DNA of 42,806 bases. Source: Pseudomonadota bacterium (lineage in GTDB: Bacteria; Pseudomonadota; Alphaproteobacteria; Caulobacterales; Caulobacteraceae). The stretch lies in assembly GCA_018241335.1 (NCBI GenBank), contig JAFEEA010000006.1, forward strand, positions 1 through 42,806, read 5' to 3'. The notes under the pieces were generated by a model, which saw only the letters and a list, made by a program, of their open reading frames with translations, had not been told where the DNA came from and searched no databases. Made by a program: the position numbers and the translations under genes. Every line of letters begins with the position of its first letter. Position 1 is the stretch's first letter. Of the stretch, positions 30,729 to 38,964 are shown piece after piece.

Positions 30729-32270
30729 ATGACTTATCCCGTGAACCGTCAGGCCCTGGCGCAAAGTCATATCGAAGAAGGACTGAAGCATTTCGACGCG
30801 CGCGCGCTGGATCAGGCGCGGCTGTGCTTCGAGACCGCCGCCGCCCTGTGCCCGACGCTGGCGGACGCGTACTACCACTTGGCGCGGACCCAGGTTCTGT
30901 CCAACGACCATCCCTCGGCCGAGCGCGCGGCGCTGGCGGGGCTGCAGGCGGAACCCCGGCACGCCGGCTGCGCCCACGTGCTGGGCCTGATCATGTCCGA
31001 AGGCGACCGGCTGAGCGAGGGCCTGGTGTGGCTGAAGGTCGCGGCCGAAGGCGCGCCCCAGCACGCTCAGGTGCTGCGCGACCTCGGCGTGGTCGAGCTC
31101 TTCCTGGGCGACATCGAATCCGCGCGCCAGCACCTGATGGCGGCCGTGAAGCTGGACGCCCACTCGCACGAGGTGCTGTTCAACCTGGTGCGCATCACCG
31201 ACATGTCCGGCGACACCGAGGACGTGCGCCTCCTGATGGAGGGCATGCTCAGGCTCTCCGAGACGATCGACACCCTGCCGCCGGCCCTCGCCATCCAGGT
31301 CTGCTACGGCCTGGCCAAGGCCTACGAGGACCACGGCGACGCCGACGAGGCTTTCGCCTGGCTGCAGCGCGGCTGCGCCGCCCAGCGGTCCCTTTCAGAC
31401 TATGACAGCGCTGGCCATATCGCGCGGCTGAAGCGGACGGCCGAGATCTTCGACACGCCGCTGCTGGAGCGGCTGGCCGGCCAAGGGCTCGCTTCGGATC
31501 GCCCGATCTTCATCATGGGCCTGCCGCGCTCCGGCACGACACTGGTGGAGCAGATCGTCAGCGCCCATCCGGACGTGTACGGCGCGGGCGAGACCCCGAC
31601 CCTCCTGAACCTGTTGATCGCCTCGACCGGCGCCGGCGGGACCCTGTTCCCCGAGTGGGGCGCCCAGATGGTGGGGGTCGACTGCAAGACCATCGGTCAG
31701 GCCTATCTGAACGGCCTGCCGTCGGGCCCCGCGGGCCAGACCCGCACCACCGACAAGCGTCTGGAGAACAGCGAGTTCCTGGGCCTCATCCACCTGATCC
31801 TGCCCAACGCCCCGATCATCCACGTGCGTCGCGACCCGCGCGACATGGCCTTCTCCTGCTACGCCCTGCTGTTCAGCGACGGCCAGCAGTGGACCTATGA
31901 CCTGGACGAACTGGCCGCCCACTACCGCGCCCAGGAGGCCCTGATGGCGCACTGGAAGGCGGTGCTTCCGCCGGGCCGTATCCTGGAGGTCTCCTACGAG
32001 GCCCTGGTGGCGGACGTCGAGACCGAGGCCCGCCGTATCGTCGCCCACTGCGGCCTGGCCTGGGACGACGCCTGCCTGGCCTTCCACCGCTCGCGCCGGC
32101 CGGTTCGCTCGGCGAGCGCCGCCCAGGTGCGCCAGCCGATCTATGACACCTCGATCGGCCGCTGGCGGAAATTCGAGAAGCACCTGCGCCCGCTGTTCGA
32201 CGCCATGGGCCTGGAGCAGGAGCCGTCAGCCGGCCATCGACAGCCGAAGCGCCATCCGAACAAGGTCTGA
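30729..32270 (+). CDS. TPR-repeat sulfotransferase
   Basis: This 513-residue protein joins N-terminal tetratricopeptide repeats (about 10-235; ARLCFETAAALCPTLADAYY is one unit) to a C-terminal sulfotransferase. The PAPS 5'-phosphosulfate loop is FIMGLPRSGTTLVEQI (261-276), and the 3'-phosphate site is HVRRDPRDMAFSCY (about 356-369). It should move sulfate from PAPS to a hydroxyl or amine of a protein, sugar or lipid; the repeats may bind the acceptor. The 203-bp upstream region is less GC-rich and carries short hairpins but no gene. The last 45 bp overlap the converging FixJ-type gene, giving antisense 3' ends. The tail after about 495 is basic and may be extra. Confidence 0.9.
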   Translation: MTYPVNRQALAQSHIEEGLKHFDARALDQARLCFETAAALCPTLADAYYHLARTQVLSNDHPSAERAALAGLQAEPRHAGCAHVLGLIMSEGDRLSEGLVWLKVAAEGAPQHAQVLRDLGVVELFLGDIESARQHLMAAVKLDAHSHEVLFNLVRITDMSGDTEDVRLLMEGMLRLSETIDTLPPALAIQVCYGLAKAYEDHGDADEAFAWLQRGCAAQRSLSDYDSAGHIARLKRTAEIFDTPLLERLAGQGLASDRPIFIMGLPRSGTTLVEQIVSAHPDVYGAGETPTLLNLLIASTGAGGTLFPEWGAQMVGVDCKTIGQAYLNGLPSGPAGQTRTTDKRLENSEFLGLIHLILPNAPIIHVRRDPRDMAFSCYALLFSDGQQWTYDLDELAAHYRAQEALMAHWKAVLPPGRILEVSYEALVADVETEARRIVAHCGLAWDDACLAFHRSRRPVRSASAAQVRQPIYDTSIGRWRKFEKHLRPLFDAMGLEQEPSAGHRQPKRHPNKV

Positions 32271-32915
32271 CAGCGTCCGCGCTTCCATCTTCTCCATCAC
32301 CTTGGCGCGGTGATTCTCGACCGTTCGGATGCTGATCTCCAGCCGGGCCGCCGTCTCGGCGTTGGACGAGCCCTCGGCGACAAGGTCCATCACCGCCCGC
32401 TCGCGATCGGTCAGCAGGGCCCGGCGCGTGCGCAGGGCGGCCAACAGGCGGCGGCCCTCACCGGCGACGGCGCGGCGGCGCAGGGCTTCACGCACGGCCC
32501 GCAGGAAGGCGTCGCTGTCGAACGGCTTTTCGATGAAGTCGGCGGCGCCGGCCTTGAGCGCCGTCACGGCCATGGGCACGTCGCCATGGCCGGTGATCAC
32601 CACTACCGGCAGTTCTGGCGCTATGTCGCCCAGCCGCTTCAGCAACTCCAGGCCGCCGAGGCCCGGCATGCGCACGTCGGTGACCACGCAACCGGCCGCG
32701 TCGGGGTCGAAGCGGCGCAGGAAGCTTTCGGCGTCGGCATGCGAGCGCACCGCGTGGCCAGCCGCCTCCGCCAACATGGTCAGGGATCGACGGATCGCCT
32801 GGTCGTCGTCGATGATGTGGACCACGCCGGGCGCCGGGGCGTCCGCCTGGGTTGCTGTCTCCCCGGCGTCGCCTGGCCGCGCCCGGGTGACGAGGGCGCC
32901 GTGTCGATTGGTCAT
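32226..32915 (-). CDS. FixJ-type response regulator 1
   Basis: This 229-residue protein has a receiver domain (about 32-145) and a LuxR-type DNA-binding domain (about 165-225). The acidic pocket is IIDDDQA, the phosphoacceptor is D80 in CVVTDVRMPG, and the switch Lys is K130 in FIEKPF. The helix-turn-helix is SNAETAARLEISIRTVENHR, the FixJ pattern. The first 30 residues are an extra disordered leader. The ATG at 32915 overlaps the kinase stop (ATGA), so translation is coupled to the kinase. Phosphorylated dimers should activate promoters. Its 3' end overlaps the sulfotransferase gene by 45 bp on the other strand. Targets are unknown. Confidence 0.92.
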   Translation of the reverse strand: MTNRHGALVTRARPGDAGETATQADAPAPGVVHIIDDDQAIRRSLTMLAEAAGHAVRSHADAESFLRRFDPDAAGCVVTDVRMPGLGGLELLKRLGDIAPELPVVVITGHGDVPMAVTALKAGAADFIEKPFDSDAFLRAVREALRRRAVAGEGRRLLAALRTRRALLTDRERAVMDLVAEGSSNAETAARLEISIRTVENHRAKVMEKMEARTLSDLVRMALRLSMAG

Positions 32916-34558
32916 GGTTTCGTCTCCGGCGCGGCGCGCGGCAGGGTGAAGCGGATGACGCAGCGGCCCGGCCGGTTCTCGGCCAGCCACAGACGCCCCC
33001 CGTGCGCTTCGATGATACCGCGGCTGATGGCCAGGCCCAGGCCCATGCCGTCCGCCTTGTCGGTGACCAGCGGTTCGAACAGGCCGGCGGCGATGGCGGC
33101 GTCGACGCCGAGCCCGGAATCGCGTGTCTCGACCTCGACGCCTTCGGCGACCGCCCGGGCCACCAGCTTGACGACCGGCGGGCCGACGCTGGCCCTGGCC
33201 ATGGATTCGAGCGCGTTGTGCAGCAGGTTGACCACCACCTGCTGAAGCTGGATCGCGTCCACGGCCACCAGCGGCACGTCCCGGCTGACGACCCTGAGGA
33301 TGCGCGCGCCCGTGGCCGCCCGGCGCGGCTCGACCAGGTCGACGGTTTCGCGCAGCAGGTCGTCGAGGTTGTGGCGGCCGCGCACGTCGTCGGGCCGGCC
33401 CACGAAGCGGCGAAGATTGCGCACAATGTCGCCGGCGCGTTCGGACTGGCGGACTGTTCCGTCCAGGGCCTCGTCCAGGCGCGGGTCGCGGCCTTCCCCG
33501 GCCAGGACTTGCGCGGTTCTCGCATAGGCGATGGCCGCCATCAGTGGCTGGTTCAGTTCGTGCGCCAGTGTGGCGGCCATCTCGCCGGCGAGGGACAGGC
33601 GCGAAACACGGGCCAGGGCGTCCTGACGCTGGCGAAGGGCCGCCTCGGCGGCGCGGCGCTCGGCCACCGCCACGGCCAGAAAGAGGCTGGAAAGCGCCAG
33701 CGCCAGCAGGCGGACCTGGTAGTTGAAGCTCAGCGCCGCGATATCCGGCCGCCCCAGCAGGAACAGGATCAGCGCCACCTGGACGATCAGGTTGCCCACG
33801 GCCGCGCGCAGGACGCCGCCGCGCAGGGCGATCCAGATCTGGGGCAGGAAAAGCAGGTAGAAATACCGGAACGTGTCGGCCTGGCCCGGCGGCGTGACCA
33901 CCAGGCAGAGCCCGACCAGCACCGCGAACTGGGCCACGGCTTCGGGCGCCGCCCTGGGCTCCAGGCGCCAGGGCGTCGTCCGCAGGCCGATGAACACCGG
34001 CGCGACCACGAACACGCCGGCCACCGCGCCGGTCATCCGCTCGCCAAGCAGCACCGCCAGCGTCTCCGGCGACGCGGGCAGGTTCCCACCGCGCAGGGCC
34101 AGGTTGGCGATCACCGCGTCGACGCCCGTGCGGGCGGCCGCCGCGGCGGCGACCGTCAGCACCAGCGCCGACAGCTCCGCCTGGCGCGCCAGCCCGGTCC
34201 AACCCCGCCTGCGCAGGAAGACGGCGGCGGGAGCATAGGCGGCGGCCAGGAACGCGGCGCTGGCCAGATCGGCCGCCAGGGGGGCGTGCGCGCCGGGCGA
34301 CAGGCGCGCCGAGGCGAACTCCGCCAGGGCGGCCAGGGGAGCGAACCAGGGCCCCTCCCACAGCAGCACGGCGAAGGTCAGTCCGCCTGACAGGTCCCAG
34401 GGCGTCGGCTGCATCGGCCCCGGCGTCAGCATGGCGTCCATGCGGTCCAGGGCGACATAGATCGCCAGCAGCGCCAGCCACAGGGCTGTCCGCCTCCAGC
34501 TCAGCCCGCCGATGTCCAGCGACCGGCCGCTCGCGCCCGGCCGGGCCGCCGTCACCAC
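32912..34558 (-). CDS. Membrane histidine kinase with MASE1-like sensor domain
   Basis: This 548-residue protein has about eight membrane segments (about 25-300), with WDLSGGLTFAVLLWEGPW resembling the MASE1 integral sensor domain. A FixL-type kinase follows: phospho-acceptor H333 in LAGEMAATLAHELNQPL, N-box NLLHNALES near 438-446, and G-boxes DSGLGV and GMGLGLAIS. No PAS or haem domain is present, so it is not an oxygen-sensing FixL. The start is GTG at 34558, overlapping the stop of the upstream regulator by 7 nt, and its own stop overlaps the next regulator (ATGA). The signal of MASE1 domains is unknown. It should phosphorylate one or both neighbouring FixJ-type regulators. Confidence 0.9.
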   Translation of the reverse strand: MVTAARPGASGRSLDIGGLSWRRTALWLALLAIYVALDRMDAMLTPGPMQPTPWDLSGGLTFAVLLWEGPWFAPLAALAEFASARLSPGAHAPLAADLASAAFLAAAYAPAAVFLRRRGWTGLARQAELSALVLTVAAAAAARTGVDAVIANLALRGGNLPASPETLAVLLGERMTGAVAGVFVVAPVFIGLRTTPWRLEPRAAPEAVAQFAVLVGLCLVVTPPGQADTFRYFYLLFLPQIWIALRGGVLRAAVGNLIVQVALILFLLGRPDIAALSFNYQVRLLALALSSLFLAVAVAERRAAEAALRQRQDALARVSRLSLAGEMAATLAHELNQPLMAAIAYARTAQVLAGEGRDPRLDEALDGTVRQSERAGDIVRNLRRFVGRPDDVRGRHNLDDLLRETVDLVEPRRAATGARILRVVSRDVPLVAVDAIQLQQVVVNLLHNALESMARASVGPPVVKLVARAVAEGVEVETRDSGLGVDAAIAAGLFEPLVTDKADGMGLGLAISRGIIEAHGGRLWLAENRPGRCVIRFTLPRAAPETKP

Positions 34559-35277
34559 CGGCCGAGCGAGGTCTCGCCTTCGCCCTCCGGCCGGGGGAGG
34601 TCCCCACGGTCGCGCCCCGCCGGTGCGCCCCCGGTCGGGGCGCCTTCCAGCCTGAGGGCGAGGCGGATCAGTTCAGAAAGGTTCGAGGCGCCCATCTTGT
34701 CCATCACCCGCGCCCGATGGTTTTCCACCGTCCGGACACTGATGCCAAGCCTTGCCGCCGCCTCGTGGTTGGCGGCGCCCTCGGTAATCAGCGTCATGAC
34801 CGACCATTCGCGGTCCGACAGCCGCTCGGCCCGAACCCTCAGCAGCGCCAGGTCGCGCCGCGCGGCGACGCCTGAGCGGCGCCGATCGCAGGCCTCGGCG
34901 AGGCTGCGGGCGAAGGCGGACCGGGTCACCGGCTTCTGAATGAAGTCCAAGGCGCCGCCCTTCATCGCCGCCACCGCGGGGGCGACCTTGGCCGCGCCGC
35001 TGACGACGATCACCGGCAGGTCCGGGTCACGACCGGCGATTCGGCCCATCAGGTCCAGGCCGTCCATGCCCGGCAGGTTGACGTCGACCACCACGCATGC
35101 GGCGTCGGCCAGGGCGGGGTCGGCTCGCGCGGTGTCGGCCAGGAAGGCTTCGGCGGTGGCGTGGGCCCGAACCGTGTAACCGGCGTCCTCGGCCATGGCG
35201 GACAGGCAGTCGCGCACCAATTCGTCGTCCTCGACGATATGCACCGTCGCCAAGGTGACGCCGCACCCCTTCACCAT
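34552..35277 (-). CDS. FixJ-type response regulator 2
   Basis: This 241-residue protein has a receiver domain (about 10-125; pocket HIVEDDEL, phosphoacceptor D65 in VVVDVNLPG, switch K115 in FIQKPV) and a LuxR-type domain. The HTH is NHEAAARLGISVRTVENHR. The C-terminal 25 residues are Gly/Pro-rich and not part of the fold. It is a paralogue of the regulator at the other end of the operon. The receiver SGAAKV region differs from the TGHGDV of the other, so partner choice may differ. The ATG at 35277 is used because earlier in-frame starts add sequence with no domain match. The gene leads the operon and overlaps the kinase start by 7 nt. A GACGT-TCG-ACGTC dyad lies 70 bp upstream. Confidence 0.9.
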   Translation of the reverse strand: MVKGCGVTLATVHIVEDDELVRDCLSAMAEDAGYTVRAHATAEAFLADTARADPALADAACVVVDVNLPGMDGLDLMGRIAGRDPDLPVIVVSGAAKVAPAVAAMKGGALDFIQKPVTRSAFARSLAEACDRRRSGVAARRDLALLRVRAERLSDREWSVMTLITEGAANHEAAARLGISVRTVENHRARVMDKMGASNLSELIRLALRLEGAPTGGAPAGRDRGDLPRPEGEGETSLGRW

Positions 35278-35346
35278 CGCCCTCCTCGCGCCGGGCGCCC
35301 CGCGGCGCCGCCCCTGACACGCGCCAGCGCCGGCGTTCCGGCGTCG

Positions 35347-35359
35347 GACGTTCGACGTC
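35347..35359. promoter_or_regulatory. Inverted GACGT/ACGTC dyad upstream of the two-component operon
   Basis: GACGT (35347-35351) and ACGTC (35355-35359), separated by TCG, form a dyad 70-82 bp upstream of the leading FixJ-type gene. It could be an autoregulatory site, although GC-rich dyads of this size are not rare here. Confidence 0.3.
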
Positions 35360-35473
35360 GTGGGGTAGGGAGGATCAGCCCAATGTGGCGTCAAATCGAC
35401 CGACGGGCCTCGGGCCTGTCACAAGGGCTTACAATCCGGAACGGCGCCGGCGGCTTGGGCGCCGGGCGCGCCG

Positions 35474-35505
35474 TCAGGTCCAAGCGGCCTTCAGGTCCAA
35501 GCGGC
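35474..35505. repeat. 17-bp tandem duplication after hemF
   Basis: The 15-mer TCAGGTCCAAGCGGC occurs at 35474-35488 and 35491-35505 with a 17-bp period. A degenerate third start (TCAGGGCC) at 35508 is the last codons of hemF. The duplication begins at the gene's end and repeats its TGA, consistent with replication slippage. No function is evident. Confidence 0.6.
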
Positions 35506-35507
35506 GT

Positions 35508-36395
35508 TCAGGGCCAGGTGACCGTCGGGGGCATGGACGACAGCATGGTCTCGATGTTCGCGCCCATCTTGAAGCCGAACATGGTGCCGCGGTCGTAGAG
35601 CAGGTTGAACTCGACGTAGCGTCCGCGCCGCCAGAGCTGCTCCTCCCGCTCGGCCTCGGTCCAGGGTTCCAGCATCCGCCGCCGGGCGATCCTGGAATAG
35701 GCGTCCAGGAAGGCCTCGCCCACATCGCGAGTGAAGGCGAAGTCGCGTTCGAAGTCGCCGCTGTCATGCTGGTCGTAGAAGATCCCGCCGACGCCGCGCG
35801 GCTCGTTGCGGTGCGGCAGGAAGAAATATTCGTCGCACCACTGCTTGTACTTGGGGTGCCAGGCGGGATCGTGGCGGTCGCAGGCGGCCTTCATGGCGGC
35901 GTGGAATTCCACGGCGTCGGGGGCCTCCTGGCTGCGCTGCTCGCCCAGGAAAGGCGTCAGGTCCGCCCCGCCGCCGAACCAGCCCTGCTGGGTCGACAGG
36001 AAGCGGGTGTTCATGTGCACCGTCGGCACCCGCGGCGAGAGCGGATGGATGATCAGGCTGATCGAGGCGGAGACGTAGTTGGGGTCCTTGTCGGCGCCCG
36101 GCATGGTCTGGGCCATCTCCGCCGTGAAGCGACCGTTTGCGGCCGAGGTGTGCACCCCCGCCTTTTCGAACACCCGCCCGCGCATGAAGCCGCCGATGCC
36201 GCCGCCGACACCGGTGGGCCGGGTCCAGGGCTTCTTCTCGAATCGGCCCGGCTCGCCCGGATAGAGATCGGCCGGCGCCTCGGCCTCGATGGCGTCGAGC
36301 TCGGCGCCGATGCGGTCCTGCAGGGACTTGAACCAAGCGTGGGTGCGCTCGCGGCGCTCCGCGGCCAAGGCGGTGAGGTCGATGGTGTCGGTCAT
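35508..36395 (-). CDS. hemF: Aerobic coproporphyrinogen III oxidase
   Basis: This 295-residue protein is a full-length HemF. It oxidatively decarboxylates coproporphyrinogen III to protoporphyrinogen IX with O2, a late haem step in the cytosol. Signature segments are TGVGGGIGGFMRGRVFEKAG, PTVHMNTRFLS and WFGGGADLTPFL. HPKYKQWCDEYFFLPHRNE and the GRYVEFNLLYDRGTMFG family signature near the C-terminus follow. The trmL gene lies upstream and its stop overlaps this start (ATGA). The divergent cytochrome bc1 operon next to trmL fits a haem demand. A short tandem repeat follows the stop. No truncation or odd residue was noticed. Confidence 0.96.
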   Translation of the reverse strand: MTDTIDLTALAAERRERTHAWFKSLQDRIGAELDAIEAEAPADLYPGEPGRFEKKPWTRPTGVGGGIGGFMRGRVFEKAGVHTSAANGRFTAEMAQTMPGADKDPNYVSASISLIIHPLSPRVPTVHMNTRFLSTQQGWFGGGADLTPFLGEQRSQEAPDAVEFHAAMKAACDRHDPAWHPKYKQWCDEYFFLPHRNEPRGVGGIFYDQHDSGDFERDFAFTRDVGEAFLDAYSRIARRRMLEPWTEAEREEQLWRRGRYVEFNLLYDRGTMFGFKMGANIETMLSSMPPTVTWP

Positions 36396-36877
36396 GGCGT
36401 CCCGATACCGCGTCCCTCGGCGCCGGAAAAGCCGCCCGTCTGCCGCAAGGCCTCGCCCAGCGCCAAGGCGGCGGCGGTGACGACGTTCAGCGATCTCGCC
36501 CCCGCGGCCATGGGAATGTAGAGCCGAGCCTCGGCGCGTTCATGGACTTCCGCCGTCACCCCGGCGCTCTCGCGGCCGAAGATCAGAGTGTCGCCGGGAC
36601 GGAAGGCGAAGTCGAGAAAGGGGATCGCGCCACGGGTGGTGAAGAGCGCCAGGCGGCCTTCCGCGCGGGCTTCGTGCGACTCGAAGGCGCGCCATCCGTC
36701 ATGCCGCTTGACGGCGGCCAGGGGCTGGTAGTCGAGGGCCGCGCGCTTCAACGTACGGTCGTCAATTGGGAACGCACAGGGTTCGATCACGTCCAGCGCG
36801 ACACCCAAACAGGCGCAAAGACGTATCGCCGCCCCCAAGTTTTGCGGAATGTCCGGTTGAAAAAGCGCTAGACGCAT
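36392..36877 (-). CDS. trmL: tRNA (cytidine(34)-2'-O)-methyltransferase
   Basis: This 161-residue protein is a minimal SPOUT methyltransferase of the TrmL/YibK type. It begins MRLALFQPDIPQNLGAAIRL, has LIFGRESAGV as the knot motif, and IPMAAGARSLNVVTAAALAL as the C-terminal knot with bound SAM. TrmL 2'-O-methylates the wobble nucleotide of tRNA-Leu isoacceptors as a dimer. The ATG at 36877 gives the family N-terminus; a GTG six codons upstream is possible but less likely. Its stop overlaps the hemF start (ATGA), so the two are translationally coupled. It is divergent from petA, with a gap of about 220 bp holding a GCGGCG-ATG-CGCCGC hairpin at 36937-36951. Confidence 0.92.
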   Translation of the reverse strand: MRLALFQPDIPQNLGAAIRLCACLGVALDVIEPCAFPIDDRTLKRAALDYQPLAAVKRHDGWRAFESHEARAEGRLALFTTRGAIPFLDFAFRPGDTLIFGRESAGVTAEVHERAEARLYIPMAAGARSLNVVTAAALALGEALRQTGGFSGAEGRGIGTP

Positions 36878-37099
36878 TCTAAGCGAACCCACCACAAGAG
36901 CCTGCTGGGGCGGGATGACTCGACGGTGACCTTTTTGCGGCGATGCGCCGCAGGGGGCCGGCGACGCTCGCCGCAGCTAGTTGTTGCGTAAGGCCCGTAA
37001 CCGAAGCACTGGATCGGGTCGAGATACTGGGCGCCAATGGGCGCAAGTCGAGCTTCGCCGGTCTCTCTCAAGGCGGGGCGCATCGAGGGTGAGCTGAAG

Positions 37100-37654
37100 G
37101 TGGCTGAAAGCCTAGCGGACTCTGCTTCCAATCCGGGCCATGCGGGGGATGATCCCAGCCGGCGCGATTTCATTCACATCGTCGCGGCCGCGGCCGCGGT
37201 GGGCGGGGCCGCCGCCGTCGCCTGGCCGTTGATCGACCAGATGAACCCGGCCGCCGACACCCTGGCCCTGGCCTCGGTGGAATTCGACCTGTCCAAGGTC
37301 GAGCTGGGCCAGGAGGTGACGATCGCCTGGCGCAAGCAGCCCCTGTTCATCCGGCACCGGACGCCCAAGGAGATCGCCGAGGCGGTCGCCGGCGACCACG
37401 CCGACCTGAAGGATCCGCAGACGGACGCCGAACGGGTCAAGGCCGGCCACGCCGAATGGCTGATCCTGCTGGGCAGCTGCACGCACCTCGGCTGCGTGCC
37501 CTTGTTCGGCCAGGGCGAGTACGGCGGCTGGTTCTGCCCGTGCCACGGCTCGGTCTACGACACCTCGGGACGCATCCGCAAAGGCCCCGCGCCGCTGAAC
37601 CTGGCGGTGCCGGAGTACGCGTTCCTCAACGACAAGACCGTGAAGATCGGGTAG
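37100..37654 (+). CDS. petA: Ubiquinol-cytochrome c reductase iron-sulfur subunit (Rieske)
   Basis: This 184-residue protein is the Rieske subunit of the bc1 complex. A twin-arginine-like signal SRRDFIHIV (20-28) leads into one membrane anchor (about 27-46). The 2Fe-2S ligands are C127 and H129 in CTHLGC, with C146 and H149 in CPCHGS, plus the disulfide partners C132 and C148. It moves electrons from ubiquinol to cytochrome c1. I prefer the GTG at 37100, which leaves 19 residues before the Tat motif and has AGGG upstream. An ATG at 37037 (205 residues) is the alternative. petB follows 7 nt after the stop. The promoter is not clear in the preceding gap. Confidence 0.93.
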   Translation: MAESLADSASNPGHAGDDPSRRDFIHIVAAAAAVGGAAAVAWPLIDQMNPAADTLALASVEFDLSKVELGQEVTIAWRKQPLFIRHRTPKEIAEAVAGDHADLKDPQTDAERVKAGHAEWLILLGSCTHLGCVPLFGQGEYGGWFCPCHGSVYDTSGRIRKGPAPLNLAVPEYAFLNDKTVKIG

Positions 37655-37661
37655 GGGCCCC

Positions 37662-38957
37662 ATGACCGCACACACCACCTATGAGCCCAAGACGGCGATC
37701 GAGCGCTGGCTCGACACCCGTCTGCCGATCGTGCGCCTCGGCGCCGAGGTCCTGGAATTCCCGACCCCGAAGAACCTGAACTACTGGTGGACCTTCGGCG
37801 GCATCCTCAGCTTCTGCCTGGCGACCCAGATCGTCACCGGCATCGTGCTGGCCATGCACTACCAGGCGGGCGGGGCCTCGGCCTTCCTGTCGGTCGAGCA
37901 GGGCATCATGCGCGACGTGAACTACGGCTGGCTGATCCGGGGTATCCACGCCAACGGCGCCTCGATGTTCTTCATCGCCGTCTACATCCACATGTTCCGC
38001 GGCATGTACTACGGGTCCTACAAGGCCCCGCGCGAACTGCTGTGGCTGCTGGGCTGCGTCATCTACCTGCTGATGATGGCCACGGCCTTCATGGGCTACG
38101 TGCTGCCCTGGGGCCAGATGAGCTTCTGGGGCGCCAAGGTGATCACCAACCTGCTGGGCGCCTTCCCGATCATCGGCAAGCCGATCACCACCCTGCTGTG
38201 GGGCGGCTTCGCGGTCGACGACCCGACGCTCAACCGCTTCTTCTCGCTGCACTACCTGCTGCCGTTCCTGATCGCGGCGGTGGTGGCCCTGCACATCTGG
38301 GCCCTGCACGTGCCGGGGAACAACAACCCCACCGGCGTCGAGGTGAAGTCCAAGGCCGACACGGTGCCGTTCCACCCGTACTACACGGTCAAGGACGGCT
38401 TCGCGATCGGGGTGTTCCTGATCCTCTTCGCGGTGTTCATCTTCTATGAGCCGGACGCGCTCGGCCACGCCGACAACTTCATCGCGGCCAACCCGCTGGT
38501 GACCCCCGCGCACATCGTGCCCGAATGGTACTTCCTGCCGTTCTACGCGATCCTGCGGGCCATCCCGGACAAGCTGTCAGGCGTGATCGCCATGTTCGGC
38601 GCCATCGCCATGCTGTTCGCCCTGCCCTGGCTGAACACCTCCAAGGTCAAGTCGATGCGCTATCGGCCGACCTCGAAGGTCTACTTCCTGGTCTTCGTGG
38701 TGGTCTGCCTGATCCTCGGCTGGTGCGGCGCCCAGCTGCCGGACGACGCGGTGATCCCGGCGCTCGGCAAGACCGGCATCAACCTGATCGACAGCGACCT
38801 GAACAGCTACGTCTGGCTGAGCCGGATCGCGACGGCGTACTACTTCGCCTACTTCCTGCTCATCACCCCGATCCTCGGCCTGCGCGAAACGCCGCTGCCG
38901 GTGCCGGATTCGATCTCCAAGCCCGTCCTCGCGGGCGAAGCGGCCAAGAAGGACTGA
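37662..38957 (+). CDS. petB: Cytochrome b of the bc1 complex
   Basis: This 431-residue polytopic protein is the cytochrome b subunit. It binds two b-haems and forms the quinol oxidation and quinone reduction sites in the inner membrane. Eight membrane segments are visible. The first haem His pair is near [10 protein letters not shown] and [10 protein letters not shown]; the second is in [10 protein letters not shown] and [10 protein letters not shown]. The Qo-site PEWY motif is in [10 protein letters not shown]. Length is normal for Alphaproteobacteria, with the b6- and subunit-IV-like halves fused. AGGGGCCCC directly before the ATG at 37662 is the ribosome site. It lies between petA (7 nt) and petC (7 nt), so the three form one operon. 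Confidence 0.97.
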   Translation: MTAHTTYEPKTAIERWLDTRLPIVRLGAEVLEFPTPKNLNYWWTFGGILSFCLATQIVTGIVLAMHYQAGGASAFLSVEQGIMRDVNYGWLIRGIHANGASMFFIAVYIHMFRGMYYGSYKAPRELLWLLGCVIYLLMMATAFMGYVLPWGQMSFWGAKVITNLLGAFPIIGKPITTLLWGGFAVDDPTLNRFFSLHYLLPFLIAAVVALHIWALHVPGNNNPTGVEVKSKADTVPFHPYYTVKDGFAIGVFLILFAVFIFYEPDALGHADNFIAANPLVTPAHIVPEWYFLPFYAILRAIPDKLSGVIAMFGAIAMLFALPWLNTSKVKSMRYRPTSKVYFLVFVVVCLILGWCGAQLPDDAVIPALGKTGINLIDSDLNSYVWLSRIATAYYFAYFLLITPILGLRETPLPVPDSISKPVLAGEAAKKD

Positions 38958-38964
38958 GGCTCAA

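Noticed and set aside
32912..34558. Annotation of the kinase as oxygen-sensing FixL
   Set aside because: There is no PAS domain or haem ligand. The N-terminus is an eight-span membrane domain, and only the kinase core resembles FixL.
32226..34607. Apparent 793-residue fusion ending in a FixJ-type regulator
   Set aside because: The first 564 codons are an alternative frame of the kinase gene with no domain match. The regulator has its own ATG at 32915 with an ATGA overlap.
36937..36951. GCGGCG-ATG-CGCCGC hairpin between trmL and petA as a terminator
   Set aside because: It lies between two divergent start codons, where no transcript should end, and the T-run is on the wrong side for the plus strand.
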